Shown here piece by piece: positions 1 to 8,695 of a DNA stretch of 64,000 nucleotides. Under the pieces are notes generated by a model that did no database searches, had not been told where the DNA came from, and saw only the letters and a program-made list of their open reading frames with translations. Made by a program: the position numbers and the translations under genes. Source of the stretch: Inquilinus sp. Marseille-Q2685 (GTDB lineage: Bacteria; Pseudomonadota; Alphaproteobacteria; DSM-16000; Inquilinaceae); the NCBI RefSeq assembly GCF_916619195.1, contig NZ_CAKAKL010000015.1:32892-96891 (forward strand), given 5' to 3'. Each line of letters opens with the position of its first letter. Position 1 is the first letter of the stretch.

Positions 1-1699
1 GCAGCCATGGCAGCGATCCCCTAGGCAGGCGGCGGGCGAAGAGGGTGGCGAGTCCGGCGAGGCCGAGCGTGACCAGCACGGTCAGCACGGCGACGGCCGA
101 GGCGGCAGTGGCGGCGCCTTCCGCCTGCAGCGAGAACACCATCACCCCGACCGTCTCGCTGCCGCGCGACCACAGCAGGGCCGAGACGGTCAGCTCGTTG
201 AAGGCGGTCAGGAACACCAGGATGGCGCCGGTCGCGACCGCCGGCGCCGCCACCGGCAGCAGGATGCCGAAGAGGCGCCGCGGCCCGCGGGCGCCGGCCA
301 GCCGGGCCGCCTCCTCTGGCGCCGGGTCGGCCTGGGCGATCGCCGCCGCCACCGGCCGCAGCGCCAGCGCCAGGAACCGGCCGAGATAGGCGGCGAGGAT
401 GATCCACAGCGTGCCGTAGAGGCTGATCCCGAGCAGCGGCAGCGGCCGCAGCAGCAGGAGGATCGCGGCGATCGCGGTCAGCACGCCGGGCAGCGCATAG
501 GGCAGGTCGGCCACGGCGTCGAGCCAGCGCATCGCTCGCCAGCGCCGCGCCTCGGCGTAATAGGCCAGGACCAGCCCGACCGCCGCCGTGGCCAGCGCTG
601 CCGCGGCGGCCAGGAGCGCGCTGTTGAGGAAGGCGCGGCGGGTGGCGTCGTGCCGGAACAGGATGTAGCCGAACTGGTCGAGGCTGGCGGTGGCGAGGCT
701 GAGCTCCACCCCCAGCGCCGGCACCAGGGCCGAGGCCAACAGCGCGAGGAGCGGGGCGATCGAGAGCAGGCCGACGATCAGCCAGAGCGCGGCCTCGGCC
801 CAGGGCCGGGCCCGGCCGAGCGGCAGGACGGGGCCGGTCGGCCCGGTACGCACAAGGACGGGCGCCCGCGACGCGGCCCAGCGCTGCAGCCCGAGGCCGA
901 GCGCCGCCAGTGCGGCCAGCACCAGGGCCAACGCCGCGACCTCGCCCAGCACCGATGGGCCGAAGCCGCTGAGCCGCTGGTAGATCAGCGTGGTCAGCAC
1001 GCTGTAGCGGCCGGGGATGCCGAGCAGCGCCGGCACGCCGAAATTGCCGATGGCCGAGACGAAGGCGAGCGCGGCGCCGGCCCCGAAGGCCGGGCGCAGC
1101 AGCGGCAGCAGGATGCCGAGCAGGATCCGCGGCCCCCTGGCGCCGGCGGCGCGTGCGGCCTCGACCAGGTCGCAGGGCAGGCCGCGGATGGCGGCGGTGA
1201 CGGCGAGGAAGACCAGCGCCGCATGCTCCAGCCCCATGATCCAGACCACCCCGCCGCCGGAATAGAGCGGATGGTTCGGCCAGGGGCCGGTGACGGCGTC
1301 GAGCAGGCCGCGGGCCGGGGTGCCGGCGTCGAGCAGCCGGATCCAGGCCAGGGCGGCGATCTGCGGCGGGATCAGCATCGGCAGCAGGCACAGCAGCGCC
1401 AGCAAGCCGCGGCGGCGGATGTCGGTCAGTCCGATGGCCAGCGCCAGCCCGCCGCCGACCACGACCGATACCAGGGTCGAGCCGAGGCCGGAGACGACGG
1501 TGTTCTGCAGCGCCCGCAGCGTCGCCCGGCCGCCGAGCATGGCCAGCGCCGCCTCCGGCTGCGCCAGCCCCTCGGCGAACAGGCGAAGCAGCGGCAGGGC
1601 GCAGAGCAGCAGCACATAGGCCCCGGCCGCCCCGGCCAGGACCGGATCGCCCCAGCGGCGGGGGCGGAGAGTGGGGGCTGATGTGAGAGAATGGCTCAC
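1..1699 (-). CDS. Iron(III)-type ABC transporter permease, two-domain (FbpB-like), 3' end beyond window
   Basis: Inner-membrane permease of a binding-protein-dependent importer, of the fused two-domain FbpB/AfuB kind. The frame is open from a GTG at 1699 to the left edge (about 566 codons), so the C-terminus is cut by the window. It is strongly hydrophobic and holds two EAA loops, the sites that contact the ATPase: one near EAARAAGARGPRILLGILLP and one near EEAARLAGARGPRRLFGILLP, spaced as expected for two fused permease halves. The binding-protein gene lies upstream on the same strand, about 280 bases away, so the two probably form one system. No ATPase is visible; it may lie beyond the left edge. 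No clear ribosome binding site precedes the GTG, so the start is uncertain. Iron is the usual substrate for this family, but that is inferred. Confidence 0.82.
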   Translation of the reverse strand, partial: MSHSLTSAPTLRPRRWGDPVLAGAAGAYVLLLCALPLLRLFAEGLAQPEAALAMLGGRATLRALQNTVVSGLGSTLVSVVVGGGLALAIGLTDIRRRGLLALLCLLPMLIPPQIAALAWIRLLDAGTPARGLLDAVTGPWPNHPLYSGGGVVWIMGLEHAALVFLAVTAAIRGLPCDLVEAARAAGARGPRILLGILLPLLRPAFGAGAALAFVSAIGNFGVPALLGIPGRYSVLTTLIYQRLSGFGPSVLGEVAALALVLAALAALGLGLQRWAASRAPVLVRTGPTGPVLPLGRARPWAEAALWLIVGLLSIAPLLALLASALVPALGVELSLATASLDQFGYILFRHDATRRAFLNSALLAAAAALATAAVGLVLAYYAEARRWRAMRWLDAVADLPYALPGVLTAIAAILLLLRPLPLLGISLYGTLWIILAAYLGRFLALALRPVAAAIAQADPAPEEAARLAGARGPRRLFGILLPVAAPAVATGAILVFLTAFNELTVSALLWSRGSETVGVMVFSLQAEGAATAASAVAVLTVLVTLGLAGLATLFARRLPRGSLPWL

Positions 1700-1777
1700 G
1701 GGGCCGATGGAACTGTGCTCGACGATCTCGGAGCCTCCGCGTTTAGCCCATCGCGATGGACACGCCTATTCCCCCCT

Positions 1778-1950
1778 GTCATTGCCGGGCTTGACCCGCT
1801 GCTGTCCGGCTCAGGGGAAGGGCACTAAAGCGTGTCCATTTCGGATTTGTTCAATTTTTTTGTCATCCTCGGGCTTGACCCGAGGATCCAGGGGCTTTCA
1901 AGAGCCGCTCTCGGTGGCCCCTGGATTGCCGGGTCGAGCCCGGCAATGAC
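1778..1950. repeat. Dispersed palindromic intergenic repeat
   Basis: The outer arms at 1778-1798 and 1930-1950 are inverted copies matching at 20 of 21 positions (GTCATTGCCGGGC...). Inside are a CTCGGGC/GACCCGAG hairpin near 1868-1884 and ATCCAGGGGC/GCCCCTGGAT arms at 1886-1895 and 1917-1926. This nested layout is typical of REP/RPE-like elements in alphaproteobacterial intergenic DNA. It fills most of the gap between the permease and the binding-protein gene. I see no coding potential in it. Confidence 0.75.
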
Positions 1951-1981
1951 AAGGAGGGAGAAGGCGGAGAAGCGAAAAGCC

Positions 1982-2959
1982 TCACCCGCCGAAGGCGTCG
2001 CTGAACTTGCGCTTGTTCTCGTCGACGCCCTTGGCCAGGGTCTCGGCCGAGACCGGCATCAGCTTCAGCGCCGACGCGGCGGAGCGGCCGGGCGGCAGGG
2101 CGACGCCGGGCTTGCCGGGGATGTAGCCCTGCTTGGCCATATAGGCCTGGCCGTCATCCGAGAGCAGCCAGTTCACGAAGGTCTTGGCGTCGGCGACATC
2201 GTCCGCGGTCTTCAGGATCGCCACCGGCTCGGTCACCACCGACACGCCGTCCGACGGATAGACGAAGTCGACCGGCGAGCCCTTGGCCTTGGCGTTCAGC
2301 GCCATGAAGTCGACGATCACGCCGTAGGCCTTCTGGCCGGTGGCCACCGCCTCCATCACCGTGCCGTTGCCCTGGCCGGCGACGGCGCCGTTCTCCGCCA
2401 GCTTGTCGAGATAGTCCCAGCCGAGCCCGGGCTGCGCCGCGACGGTGCCGACATGGATCACCGCGGCGCCGGAATAGAGCGGGCTGGCCATGATCACCTG
2501 GTCCTTGGCCGCGGCCGACAGCAGGTCGGCCCAGGACTTCGGCGCCGGCACGCCGGACTTGGTGTTCCAGGCGATGCCGGTCGGGATCAGCTTGGTGCCG
2601 AAATAGGTCTTGTCCGGGTCGGCGAAGCCGTCGGGAAAGCCCTGGATCGGCGCGTCGGCATAGGCCAACAGGCGGCCGTCATCCTTCAGCTGCTGCATCG
2701 CCACCGCGTCGGCGATGAACACCACGTCGGGCTGCGGCGACCCGGCCGCGAACTCCGCCTGCAGCTTGTTCAGCACCTCGGTGGTGCCGGAGCGGAAGAA
2801 CTCGACCTTCACCTCCGGATGCGCCTTGTTGAACTCGGCGACCAGCGCCGTCATCGCCTCGTTCGGGGTCGAGGTGTAGATCATCAGCGATCCCGGCGCG
2901 GCGAGCGCCGCGGTGGATACGGCCGTGACGGCGGCGGCGAGGAGAAGGCGGGTCAGCAT
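1982..2959 (-). CDS. Iron-type ABC transporter periplasmic substrate-binding protein
   Basis: Periplasmic binding protein of 325 residues that would capture substrate for the permease downstream on the same strand. The first about 20 residues after the chosen ATG (MLTRLLLAAAVTAVSTAALA) are a clear Sec signal peptide. The mature protein has the family-1 pattern (YTSTPNEAMTALVAEFNKAHPEVKVEFFRSG written in part: YTSTPNEAM, FNKAHPEV, FRSGTTEV; then DVVFIAD and PTGIAWNTK) seen in FbpA/AfuA/FutA-type iron binders and their relatives. The ATG at 2959 is preferred to a TTG five codons upstream because it starts the signal peptide directly and has GGGA nearby. Substrate class (ferric iron, possibly organophosphonate or similar) is inferred from family and from pairing with a two-domain permease. 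Confidence 0.85.
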   Translation of the reverse strand: MLTRLLLAAAVTAVSTAALAAPGSLMIYTSTPNEAMTALVAEFNKAHPEVKVEFFRSGTTEVLNKLQAEFAAGSPQPDVVFIADAVAMQQLKDDGRLLAYADAPIQGFPDGFADPDKTYFGTKLIPTGIAWNTKSGVPAPKSWADLLSAAAKDQVIMASPLYSGAAVIHVGTVAAQPGLGWDYLDKLAENGAVAGQGNGTVMEAVATGQKAYGVIVDFMALNAKAKGSPVDFVYPSDGVSVVTEPVAILKTADDVADAKTFVNWLLSDDGQAYMAKQGYIPGKPGVALPPGRSAASALKLMPVSAETLAKGVDENKRKFSDAFGG

Positions 2960-3195
2960 CGGCGTCGATCCCAAGGATTTTAGAGAATGCCCGGGGTGCT
3001 AGCAGGTTCCGGTTGCAGTTTCGTGACCGGTTCGAGCCGCCGGGGCAAGCCTGCCGTGTCCGGCGGCGATCACCCGGTCGCGATTGGCGATGCTCCGGCC
3101 GTGGCGCAGGAACAGGAAGGGCTGCATCGATCTGAATCGTTCCTATGTTATAGAATGCGATCGGACGTCAGCGCATACGCGGGGTCGGGTGCACG

Positions 3196-3357
3196 ATGGA
3201 CGACAAGACGGACAACCCGGTGCTTGGGCATCTGCGTGCGATCCGGACCGACCTTGCCGAGGTGAAGACCGACCTGCGCGAGGTCAAGACCAGGCTCGGC
3301 CTGCTGCTCAGTGATATCGAGCAAATCCGGAAGCGCCTGAACTTCGTCGAGGCCTGA
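3196..3357 (+). CDS. Small coiled-coil hypothetical protein (53 aa)
   Basis: A 53-residue ORF starting MDDKTDNPVLGHLRAIRTDL. Hydrophobic residues recur with heptad-like spacing (LGHL, IRTDLAEVKTDLREVKTRL, LLLSDIEQI), so a short charged coiled coil is likely; the repeated unit EVKTDL/EVKTRL is visible. Small proteins of this style are common in alphaproteobacteria, but I do not know a function. A weak GGGG motif precedes the ATG. It converges on the MBL-fold gene, and a 16-bp hairpin lies just after its stop, which supports a real transcription unit. Confidence 0.5.
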   Translation: MDDKTDNPVLGHLRAIRTDLAEVKTDLREVKTRLGLLLSDIEQIRKRLNFVEA

Positions 3358-3374
3358 TACCAGCGACCGAAACA

Positions 3375-3417
3375 TTCCCGTCATGGCGAGCCCCTTCGCT
3401 CCTCGCCATGACGGGAA
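3375..3417. terminator. Perfect 16-bp hairpin between convergent genes
   Basis: Arms TTCCCGTCATGGCGAG (3375-3390) and its exact reverse complement (3402-3417) enclose an 11-base loop. It lies between the stops of two convergent genes, so it could end transcription in both directions. There is no long T run. The CGTCATGGCGAG arm also resembles common alphaproteobacterial dispersed palindromes, so it may be a repeat element instead. Confidence 0.55.
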
Positions 3418-3436
3418 GGGACATGACCCGCACAAG

Positions 3437-4534
3437 TCAGATCTCCACGATCTCCTCGAGGGCGATGCGGGCGGGGGCGAAGGCCTTGGTCCAGGCGTCG
3501 CGGTATTTGGCGTCGCCGAAGGCCGGCACCACCGTCTCGGCCCCGAGCGCCCGCGCCAGCGCAGCGTTCTGCGACAGCCGCGGATGCACCGGCCAGCGCA
3601 GCGCGATCGCCCGCCCCTCCTCCACCGCCTTTCGCGCCGGGGTGCCGGCGGCGACATAGCCGGTGGCGACCACCGGGCCGTCCTCCGCCCTCCAGCCCTC
3701 CAGCAGCGGCCTGGCGGCGCCGCCGGTGGCGTTCGGCTTGGCGGCGATGATCGGCCGCTCCGGCGGCGGCTCGACCGACCCGATCGGCTCGATCCGGCTG
3801 CGTAGGGAATCCAGCATCGTGCCGGCGCCGGGGCGCAGCCAGGCCGGGTCGGCGATGAGAGCGTCGATCATCGCGCGGTTGGCGTCGCACACCGCCGGCT
3901 TCCGGCCGTTCGCGGCCGCGGCGGCCAGCGCCATCTCCGGCCCGCGCCCGCCGGCCGGGGCCAGCAGAAGGGCGCGCTTCGCGGTGAAGACCGGGGCATA
4001 GGCGGCCAGCCGCTCCTCATGCGGCGTGTCGTCGTCGCCATAGGAGGCGTCGAGAATGGCGACCCGGGCCCGGGGCGGCTCTGCGTCGACGGCGAAGACC
4101 ACCGAGTCGAAGCCCATGTCGCCGGCATAGAACAGCCCGCCGCCGATCGCGAGATGCAGCCACACCCCGCCCGGCGCGTGGCCGGAGCGGCCGCAGGTGA
4201 CGGTGAGGTCGCCGGCCAGCCGGTTGCGGCCGAGGGCCAGCGGCCGTCGGTCGGCCGGCGCGCCCTCCGGCAGCGCCTGCAGCACCGGCGGGGTGGCGTA
4301 GACCGGCACCGGCCCGAACCGGTCCGCCGCCTCCGGCAGCGCCGCGACATGGTCGGGATGGGCATGGCTGAGCAGGATGGCGTCGATCGGGCCGAGGCCG
4401 GACAGGTCGGGCCGCATGCCCTCGTCCGGCCCGGCGCCGCAGTCGAGCAGCAGCCGCAGCCCGGCCGCCTGCACCAGGAAGCAGGCGGGACCCTTGCCCC
4501 CGACCCCCGAGATCGCCCGCACGCTCGCCGTCAT
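3437..4534 (-). CDS. Metallo-beta-lactamase-fold hydrolase
   Basis: A 365-residue predicted cytoplasmic metallohydrolase. The metal-binding HAHPDH motif is at residues 57-62 (LLSHAHPDHVAAL). Downstream are the expected GD element (FYAGDMGFDSVVF) and a histidine-containing VHPRLSQNAAL segment near the C-terminus. The presence of DASYGDD and a long second domain recalls the beta-CASP/RNA-specificity type of MBL protein, but I cannot assign a substrate. The ATG at 4534 is chosen because GGAG sits 8 bases upstream; an extended reading frame continues upstream but runs across the divergent lacI gene and is not credible. It is divergent from lacI and may share the operator region, though no functional link to sugar transport is evident. 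Confidence 0.82.
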   Translation of the reverse strand: MTASVRAISGVGGKGPACFLVQAAGLRLLLDCGAGPDEGMRPDLSGLGPIDAILLSHAHPDHVAALPEAADRFGPVPVYATPPVLQALPEGAPADRRPLALGRNRLAGDLTVTCGRSGHAPGGVWLHLAIGGGLFYAGDMGFDSVVFAVDAEPPRARVAILDASYGDDDTPHEERLAAYAPVFTAKRALLLAPAGGRGPEMALAAAAANGRKPAVCDANRAMIDALIADPAWLRPGAGTMLDSLRSRIEPIGSVEPPPERPIIAAKPNATGGAARPLLEGWRAEDGPVVATGYVAAGTPARKAVEEGRAIALRWPVHPRLSQNAALARALGAETVVPAFGDAKYRDAWTKAFAPARIALEEIVEI

Positions 4535-4620
4535 CGGATCCTCCAGATCGCAGACCCTGCCTAGACGGGAACGGGGCGGAGCGCCACCGCGTCCCCCGCA
4601 GAGGTGCCCTGACGGGCGTC

Positions 4621-4648
4621 TTGACTCCCGGATGAAACGTTTCATAGT
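4621..4648 (+). promoter_or_regulatory. lacI promoter with overlapping LacI-type operator
   Basis: A perfect 14-bp palindrome, ATGAAACGTTTCAT, spans 4632-4645. It lies between a TTGACT -35-like hexamer (4621-4626) and a CATAGT -10-like hexamer (4643-4648, 16-base spacer). A central CG flanked by AAA/TTT half-sites is the standard LacI/GalR operator shape. Its position between the promoter boxes of the regulator gene suggests autorepression. A sister palindrome lies at 5688-5699. Confidence 0.75.
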
Positions 4649-4654
4649 GATGCC

Positions 4655-5734
4655 ATGTCGCAGCGTAAGACGACGATCAGGGAGGTGGCGTCGCGTGCCG
4701 GGGTCTCGCTCGGCACGGCGTCCAACGTGTTCAACGGCAAGGCCGGGGTCGGGGCTGAGAGCCGCCGGCGGGTGCTGGAGGCGGCGGAGGCGCTGGGCTA
4801 CCGCCCGAACAGCCTGGCCGCGGGGCTGCGCCGCCAGCGCACCCGCACCATCGGCCTGGTGGTGCCCGACGTGCTGAACATCGTGTTCAACGAGCTGGTC
4901 GAGCATCTCGAGAACATCGCCCTGTCGCAGAGCTACGAGGTGATCATCGTCACCTCGCGCGAGGATCCGGAGCGCGAGCACGAGCGGGTGCGGGCCCTGC
5001 TGTCGCGGCGGGTCGACGGGCTGATCATCGTGCCGACCCGCGACTGGTCGGCGACCGAGCGCGAGATGCGGCACCACCGCATCCCGGTGGTGGGGCTGGA
5101 CCGCGTCGCCGCCCGCGACCATTTCCCGTCCGTCGCGGTCGACAACGCCGCCGCCACCCGGCTGGGCACCGAGCACCTGCTGGGCTTGGGCCATCGCGAC
5201 CTGGCCTTCGTCATCAACTCCACCCGCCTGTGGAACAGCGCCGCGCGGGTCGAGGGCTTCCTGGCCGCCATGCGTGCCGCCGGGCTGGAGCAGCGGGCCC
5301 GCGTCCTGCTGCCGGGCATGACCGAGGAGGAGACCCGAGCCGGGGTGCTGCCCGTGCTGACCGCCGCGGACAGGCCGACCGCGGTGTTCACCGGCAGCAA
5401 CGTCGCCACGCTGGGCGTGCTGCGGGCGGTGCAGGATGCCGGGATGTCGATCCCGCAGGACCTGTCGCTGCTGGCCTTCGACGATTTCGCCTGGCTGACC
5501 GTGCTGCGCCCCTTCGTCAGCGCCATTCGCCAGCCGACCGAGGCGCTGGCCGGCCATGCCTGGCGGATTCTCACCGCGGCCTTCGAGGCGCCGGACCGGC
5601 CGGCGGAGCACATCCGCCTGCCGGCGCCGCTGATCGTGCGCGAGACCACGGCCGCGCCGCCCGGAAGGGCGGCGATGCGGCGCCGTATGAAAGCTTTCAA
5701 GGACACGGTGGAAGGGACGGCCGGGCCGCCCTGA
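4655..5734 (+). CDS. LacI-family transcriptional regulator
   Basis: A 359-residue sugar-responsive repressor. The N-terminal helix-turn-helix (TIREVASRAGVSLGTASNVFN, residues about 7-27) and hinge (YRPNSLAAGLR) are typical; residues 65 to about 335 form the periplasmic-binding-like effector domain (IGLVVPDVLN, DGLIIVP, GHRDLAFV, LLAFDDFAWL). It probably controls the importer genes that follow, since a TGAAA-centred palindrome lies before lacI and another in its 3' end, upstream of the ATPase gene. The inducer is unknown but should be the transported sugar. The C-terminus after residue 335 is a short basic tail. Confidence 0.92.
   Translation: MSQRKTTIREVASRAGVSLGTASNVFNGKAGVGAESRRRVLEAAEALGYRPNSLAAGLRRQRTRTIGLVVPDVLNIVFNELVEHLENIALSQSYEVIIVTSREDPEREHERVRALLSRRVDGLIIVPTRDWSATEREMRHHRIPVVGLDRVAARDHFPSVAVDNAAATRLGTEHLLGLGHRDLAFVINSTRLWNSAARVEGFLAAMRAAGLEQRARVLLPGMTEEETRAGVLPVLTAADRPTAVFTGSNVATLGVLRAVQDAGMSIPQDLSLLAFDDFAWLTVLRPFVSAIRQPTEALAGHAWRILTAAFEAPDRPAEHIRLPAPLIVRETTAAPPGRAAMRRRMKAFKDTVEGTAGPP
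5688..5699 (+). promoter_or_regulatory. Second LacI-type operator, upstream of the sugar importer operon
   Basis: TGAAAGCTTTCA is a perfect 12-bp palindrome inside the 3' end of lacI, about 90 bases before the importer ATPase start. It differs from the lacI-promoter palindrome only in the central two bases (GC for CG), so the same repressor plausibly binds both. Confidence 0.65.
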
Positions 5735-5789
5735 ACCACCGGAACGGGCGGCCGCCACGAAGCCGCCCGCGGCAAAAGAGGGAGGAGAG

Positions 5790-7382
5790 GTGTCGAGTCC
5801 AGTCGCAGAAACTCGTCCGGCCGCGGCGCCGGTGCTGCAGGCCGCGGGCATCGGCAAGGCCTTCGCCGGGGTGACGGTGCTGCACGGCGTTGGCCTGGAC
5901 GTGTTCCCGGGCGAGATCCACGCGCTGATGGGCGAGAACGGGGCCGGCAAGTCGACGCTGATGAAGATCCTGGCCGGCATCTACGCCGACTATGACGGCA
6001 CCATCCTGGTCGACGGCGTACCGCGCGCGTTCGCCGGGGTGCGCGACGCCGAGGAGGCCGGCATCGGCATCATCCACCAGGAGCTGAACCTGGTGCCGGG
6101 CATGACCGTGGCCGAGAACATCTTCCTGGGCCGCGAGCCGCTGCGCGGCGGCATCTTCGTCGACGGGCGCGCCCTGCGCGACGCGGCGGCGCGGCTGATC
6201 CGCCGGCTGGGCATCGCCGTCGACCCGGAGGCGCGGGTGGGCAGCCTGCGGGTCGGCGAGCAGCAGCTGGTCGAGATCGCCAAGGCGCTGTCGCTGGACA
6301 CCCGCATCCTGATCATGGACGAGCCGACTTCCGCCCTGTCGCAGGCCGAATGCGCCACCCTGTTCGGCGTGGTGCGGCAGCTGGCGCGCGACGGCGTCGC
6401 GGTCGTCTACATCTCGCACCGGATGGACGAGGTGATGGAGCTGGCCGACCGCGTTACCATCCTGCGCGACGGCCGCCACGTCGTCACCGCCCCGATCGCC
6501 GAGCTGACGCGGGAGCGGATCATCGCCCATATGGTCGGCCGCGAACTGGCCCGCGCGGAGCATCCGGCCGGGCGAGGCGGCGCCGGCGGCCGGCCGGTGC
6601 TGTCGGTCCGCGACCTGTCGCTGGAGGTGCCGGGCCGGCGCGGCGGCTGGCGCCGGGTGCTGGACGGCGTCGGCTTCGACCTGCATGCCGGCGAGATCCT
6701 GGGCATCGCCGGCCTCCTGGGCGCCGGCCGCACCGAGATCCTGGAGACGATCTTCGGCTCCGCCCGCGGCCGCCGCGGCGGCACCATCCGCATCGACGGC
6801 GAGGCGGTGGCGATCGACGACCCGGCCGCGGCCAAGCGCCACGGCCTGGCGCTGGTGACCGAGGACCGCAAGGTGACCGGCCTGCTGCTCGGCGCCTCGA
6901 TCCGCGACAACCTGGCCCTGCCCTCGCTGCCCGCGCTCGCGCGCCTCGGCCTGCGCCGCTTCGGGCGCGAGGCGAATCTCGCGCGCGGCACCATCGGCCG
7001 GCTCGGCGTACGCTGCACCGGGCCGCAGCAGCCGGCCGGGCGCCTGTCCGGCGGCAACCAGCAGAAGGTGGTGATCGGCAAGTGGCTGGCCACCGCCCCG
7101 CGCGTGCTGCTGCTGGACGAGCCGACCCGCGGCATCGATGTCGGCGCCAAGAAGGAGATCTACGATCTGGTCTTCGCCCTGGCCGACCAGGGCATCGCCA
7201 TCCTGCTCGTCTCCTCCGAGCTGTCGGAGTTGCTGCTGCTCGCCGACCGCATCCTGGTGATGTGCGAAGGCCGGCAGACCGGCCTGCTGTCCCGCGCCGA
7301 GGCCGGCCAGGAGGCGATCATGGAGCTCGCCTCCCCCCGCACGTCCCACCCCGTTTCCCGATCTGTCGAGACCGTGTCATGA
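5790..7382 (+). CDS. Sugar ABC transporter ATP-binding protein, two ATPase domains (RbsA/MglA type)
   Basis: A 530-residue cytoplasmic ATPase that powers import by the next two gene products. Two fused nucleotide-binding domains are seen. The first has Walker A GENGAGKST (residues 48-56), a VGEQQLVEIAKAL signature region and Walker B ILIMDEPTS. The second has a degenerate P-loop (GLLGAGRTE), signature LSGGNQQKVVIGKWL and LLLDEPTRGIDVG, as is usual for the RbsA/MglA/XylG group. Start is a GTG at 5790 preceded by GAGGGAGGAGAG. It overlaps the permease gene by ATGA. It sits downstream of a LacI-type operator. The sugar is not identified; ribose, galactose and galactofuranose systems share this layout. 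Confidence 0.93.
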   Translation: MSSPVAETRPAAAPVLQAAGIGKAFAGVTVLHGVGLDVFPGEIHALMGENGAGKSTLMKILAGIYADYDGTILVDGVPRAFAGVRDAEEAGIGIIHQELNLVPGMTVAENIFLGREPLRGGIFVDGRALRDAAARLIRRLGIAVDPEARVGSLRVGEQQLVEIAKALSLDTRILIMDEPTSALSQAECATLFGVVRQLARDGVAVVYISHRMDEVMELADRVTILRDGRHVVTAPIAELTRERIIAHMVGRELARAEHPAGRGGAGGRPVLSVRDLSLEVPGRRGGWRRVLDGVGFDLHAGEILGIAGLLGAGRTEILETIFGSARGRRGGTIRIDGEAVAIDDPAAAKRHGLALVTEDRKVTGLLLGASIRDNLALPSLPALARLGLRRFGREANLARGTIGRLGVRCTGPQQPAGRLSGGNQQKVVIGKWLATAPRVLLLDEPTRGIDVGAKKEIYDLVFALADQGIAILLVSSELSELLLLADRILVMCEGRQTGLLSRAEAGQEAIMELASPRTSHPVSRSVETVS

Positions 7383-8695
7383 CCGTGCTTCGCCTCCTGT
7401 CCCGCACCAAGCTGTACTGGGGCCTGCTGGTCATCCTGCTGATCGGCATCGCCTTCTCGCCGGTCAGCGGCAGCGGCCGCAACATCTTCCTGTCCTACGG
7501 CAACCTGACCGACGTGCTGCGCCAGGTGTCGATCACCGGCCTGGTCGCCGTCGGCATGACCGTGGTGATCCTGATCGCCGGCATCGACCTGTCGGTCGGG
7601 TCGGTGATGGCCTTCGGCACGGTGCTGACCGCGACGCTGCTGACCGAGGCTGGCTGGACCAGCTCCGCCGGCGTCGCCGTGCCGGCCGCCATCCTGGTCG
7701 CCTTCGCCGCCGCCTTCTTGCTGGTCCGCTTTCTCGGTCGGGGCTTGAGGCACACCGAGGGGCCGGTCGGCGCCCGCCGGCGACCGGGCCGCGACCCGCT
7801 GCGCGACGGCTGGATCCCCGGCGCCGCCGGCCTGGCCCTGGCGGCGCTGGTGGCCGCCTGGCTGGTGCCGCAGGTCGGCACCAAGTTCGGCGTCCCGGCC
7901 CTGCTGGTCGCCGTGCCCTGCGCCGGGCTGATGGTCGGCGCGGTCAGCGGCGCCATCATCGTCGCCGGACGGCTGCAGCCCTTCATCGTCACCCTCGCCA
8001 TGATGGTCGGCATGCTGGGCCTGTCGCGCCTGACCGCGGGGCAGGACAGCGCCGTGCTGCCGGTCTATGCCGGCACCAACGCCACCGAGGACATCGAGCT
8101 GCTGCGCAGCATGCTGTGGGGCGTGCTGCCGGTGCCCGGCATGTTCTTCCTGGCCGCGGTCGCGGTCTTCGCCGTGCTGCTGCGCCTGACCGTGTTCGGC
8201 CGCTACGTCTACGCCATCGGCGGCAACGAGGAGGCGGCGCGGCTGTCCGGCATCCCGGTCGACCGGGTGAAGATCGCCGCCTACGCCTTTTCCGGCATGC
8301 TCGCCACCCTGGCCGGCATCCTCTATGTCGCCCAGTACCGCCAGGGCAAGCCGGATGCCGGGGCGGGGCTGGAGCTGGACGCCATCGCCGCGGTGGTGAT
8401 CGGCGGCACCAGCCTGATGGGCGGCCGCGGCGCCCTGGCCGGCACGCTGGTCGGCGTCCTGATCTTCGGGCTGCTGTCGAACATCCTGCAGCTCCACAAC
8501 ATCAACTCCAACCTGCAGCTGGTGTTCAAGGGGGCGATCATCGTCGTCACCGTGCTGCTGCAGGAGCGCAACCTGGCCGATCTGCTGGCGCCGTTCCGCA
8601 CGGCGCGCGCAGCCCGGCGGGACCCCGCCGCCCGATCCGAGGCGCCGGGCCAACAAGGATCGTCGCTGATCCATCGGGAAGGAACGCAACCATGA
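7379..8695 (+). CDS. Sugar ABC transporter permease (RbsC family) with central insertion
   Basis: A 438-residue inner-membrane permease; the family norm is about 320-340. The N-terminal part has the family marks MTVVILIAGIDLSVGSVMAF and the C-terminal part has YAIGGNEEAARLSGIPVDRVK and AVVIGGTSLMGGRGALAGT. Between them, roughly residues 120-180, is an additional stretch with a charged loop (RHTEGPVGARRRPGRDPLRDG) and at least one extra hydrophobic segment. The reading frame is intact through it. ATG 7379 overlaps the ATPase stop, and the stop overlaps the binding-protein start, so the three genes are tightly coupled. The extra segment may change membrane topology. Confidence 0.9.
   Translation: MTVLRLLSRTKLYWGLLVILLIGIAFSPVSGSGRNIFLSYGNLTDVLRQVSITGLVAVGMTVVILIAGIDLSVGSVMAFGTVLTATLLTEAGWTSSAGVAVPAAILVAFAAAFLLVRFLGRGLRHTEGPVGARRRPGRDPLRDGWIPGAAGLALAALVAAWLVPQVGTKFGVPALLVAVPCAGLMVGAVSGAIIVAGRLQPFIVTLAMMVGMLGLSRLTAGQDSAVLPVYAGTNATEDIELLRSMLWGVLPVPGMFFLAAVAVFAVLLRLTVFGRYVYAIGGNEEAARLSGIPVDRVKIAAYAFSGMLATLAGILYVAQYRQGKPDAGAGLELDAIAAVVIGGTSLMGGRGALAGTLVGVLIFGLLSNILQLHNINSNLQLVFKGAIIVVTVLLQERNLADLLAPFRTARAARRDPAARSEAPGQQGSSLIHREGTQP

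Noticed and set aside
21..1391. Long Arg/Pro-rich frame on the minus strand
   Set aside because: It is out of frame with the permease; the real frame, from GTG 1699, is hydrophobic and carries both EAA loops and stays open to the edge.
4535..5980. N-terminal extension of the MBL-fold gene across lacI
   Set aside because: It overlaps a clear lacI gene on the other strand and is low-complexity; the ribosome site supports ATG 4534.
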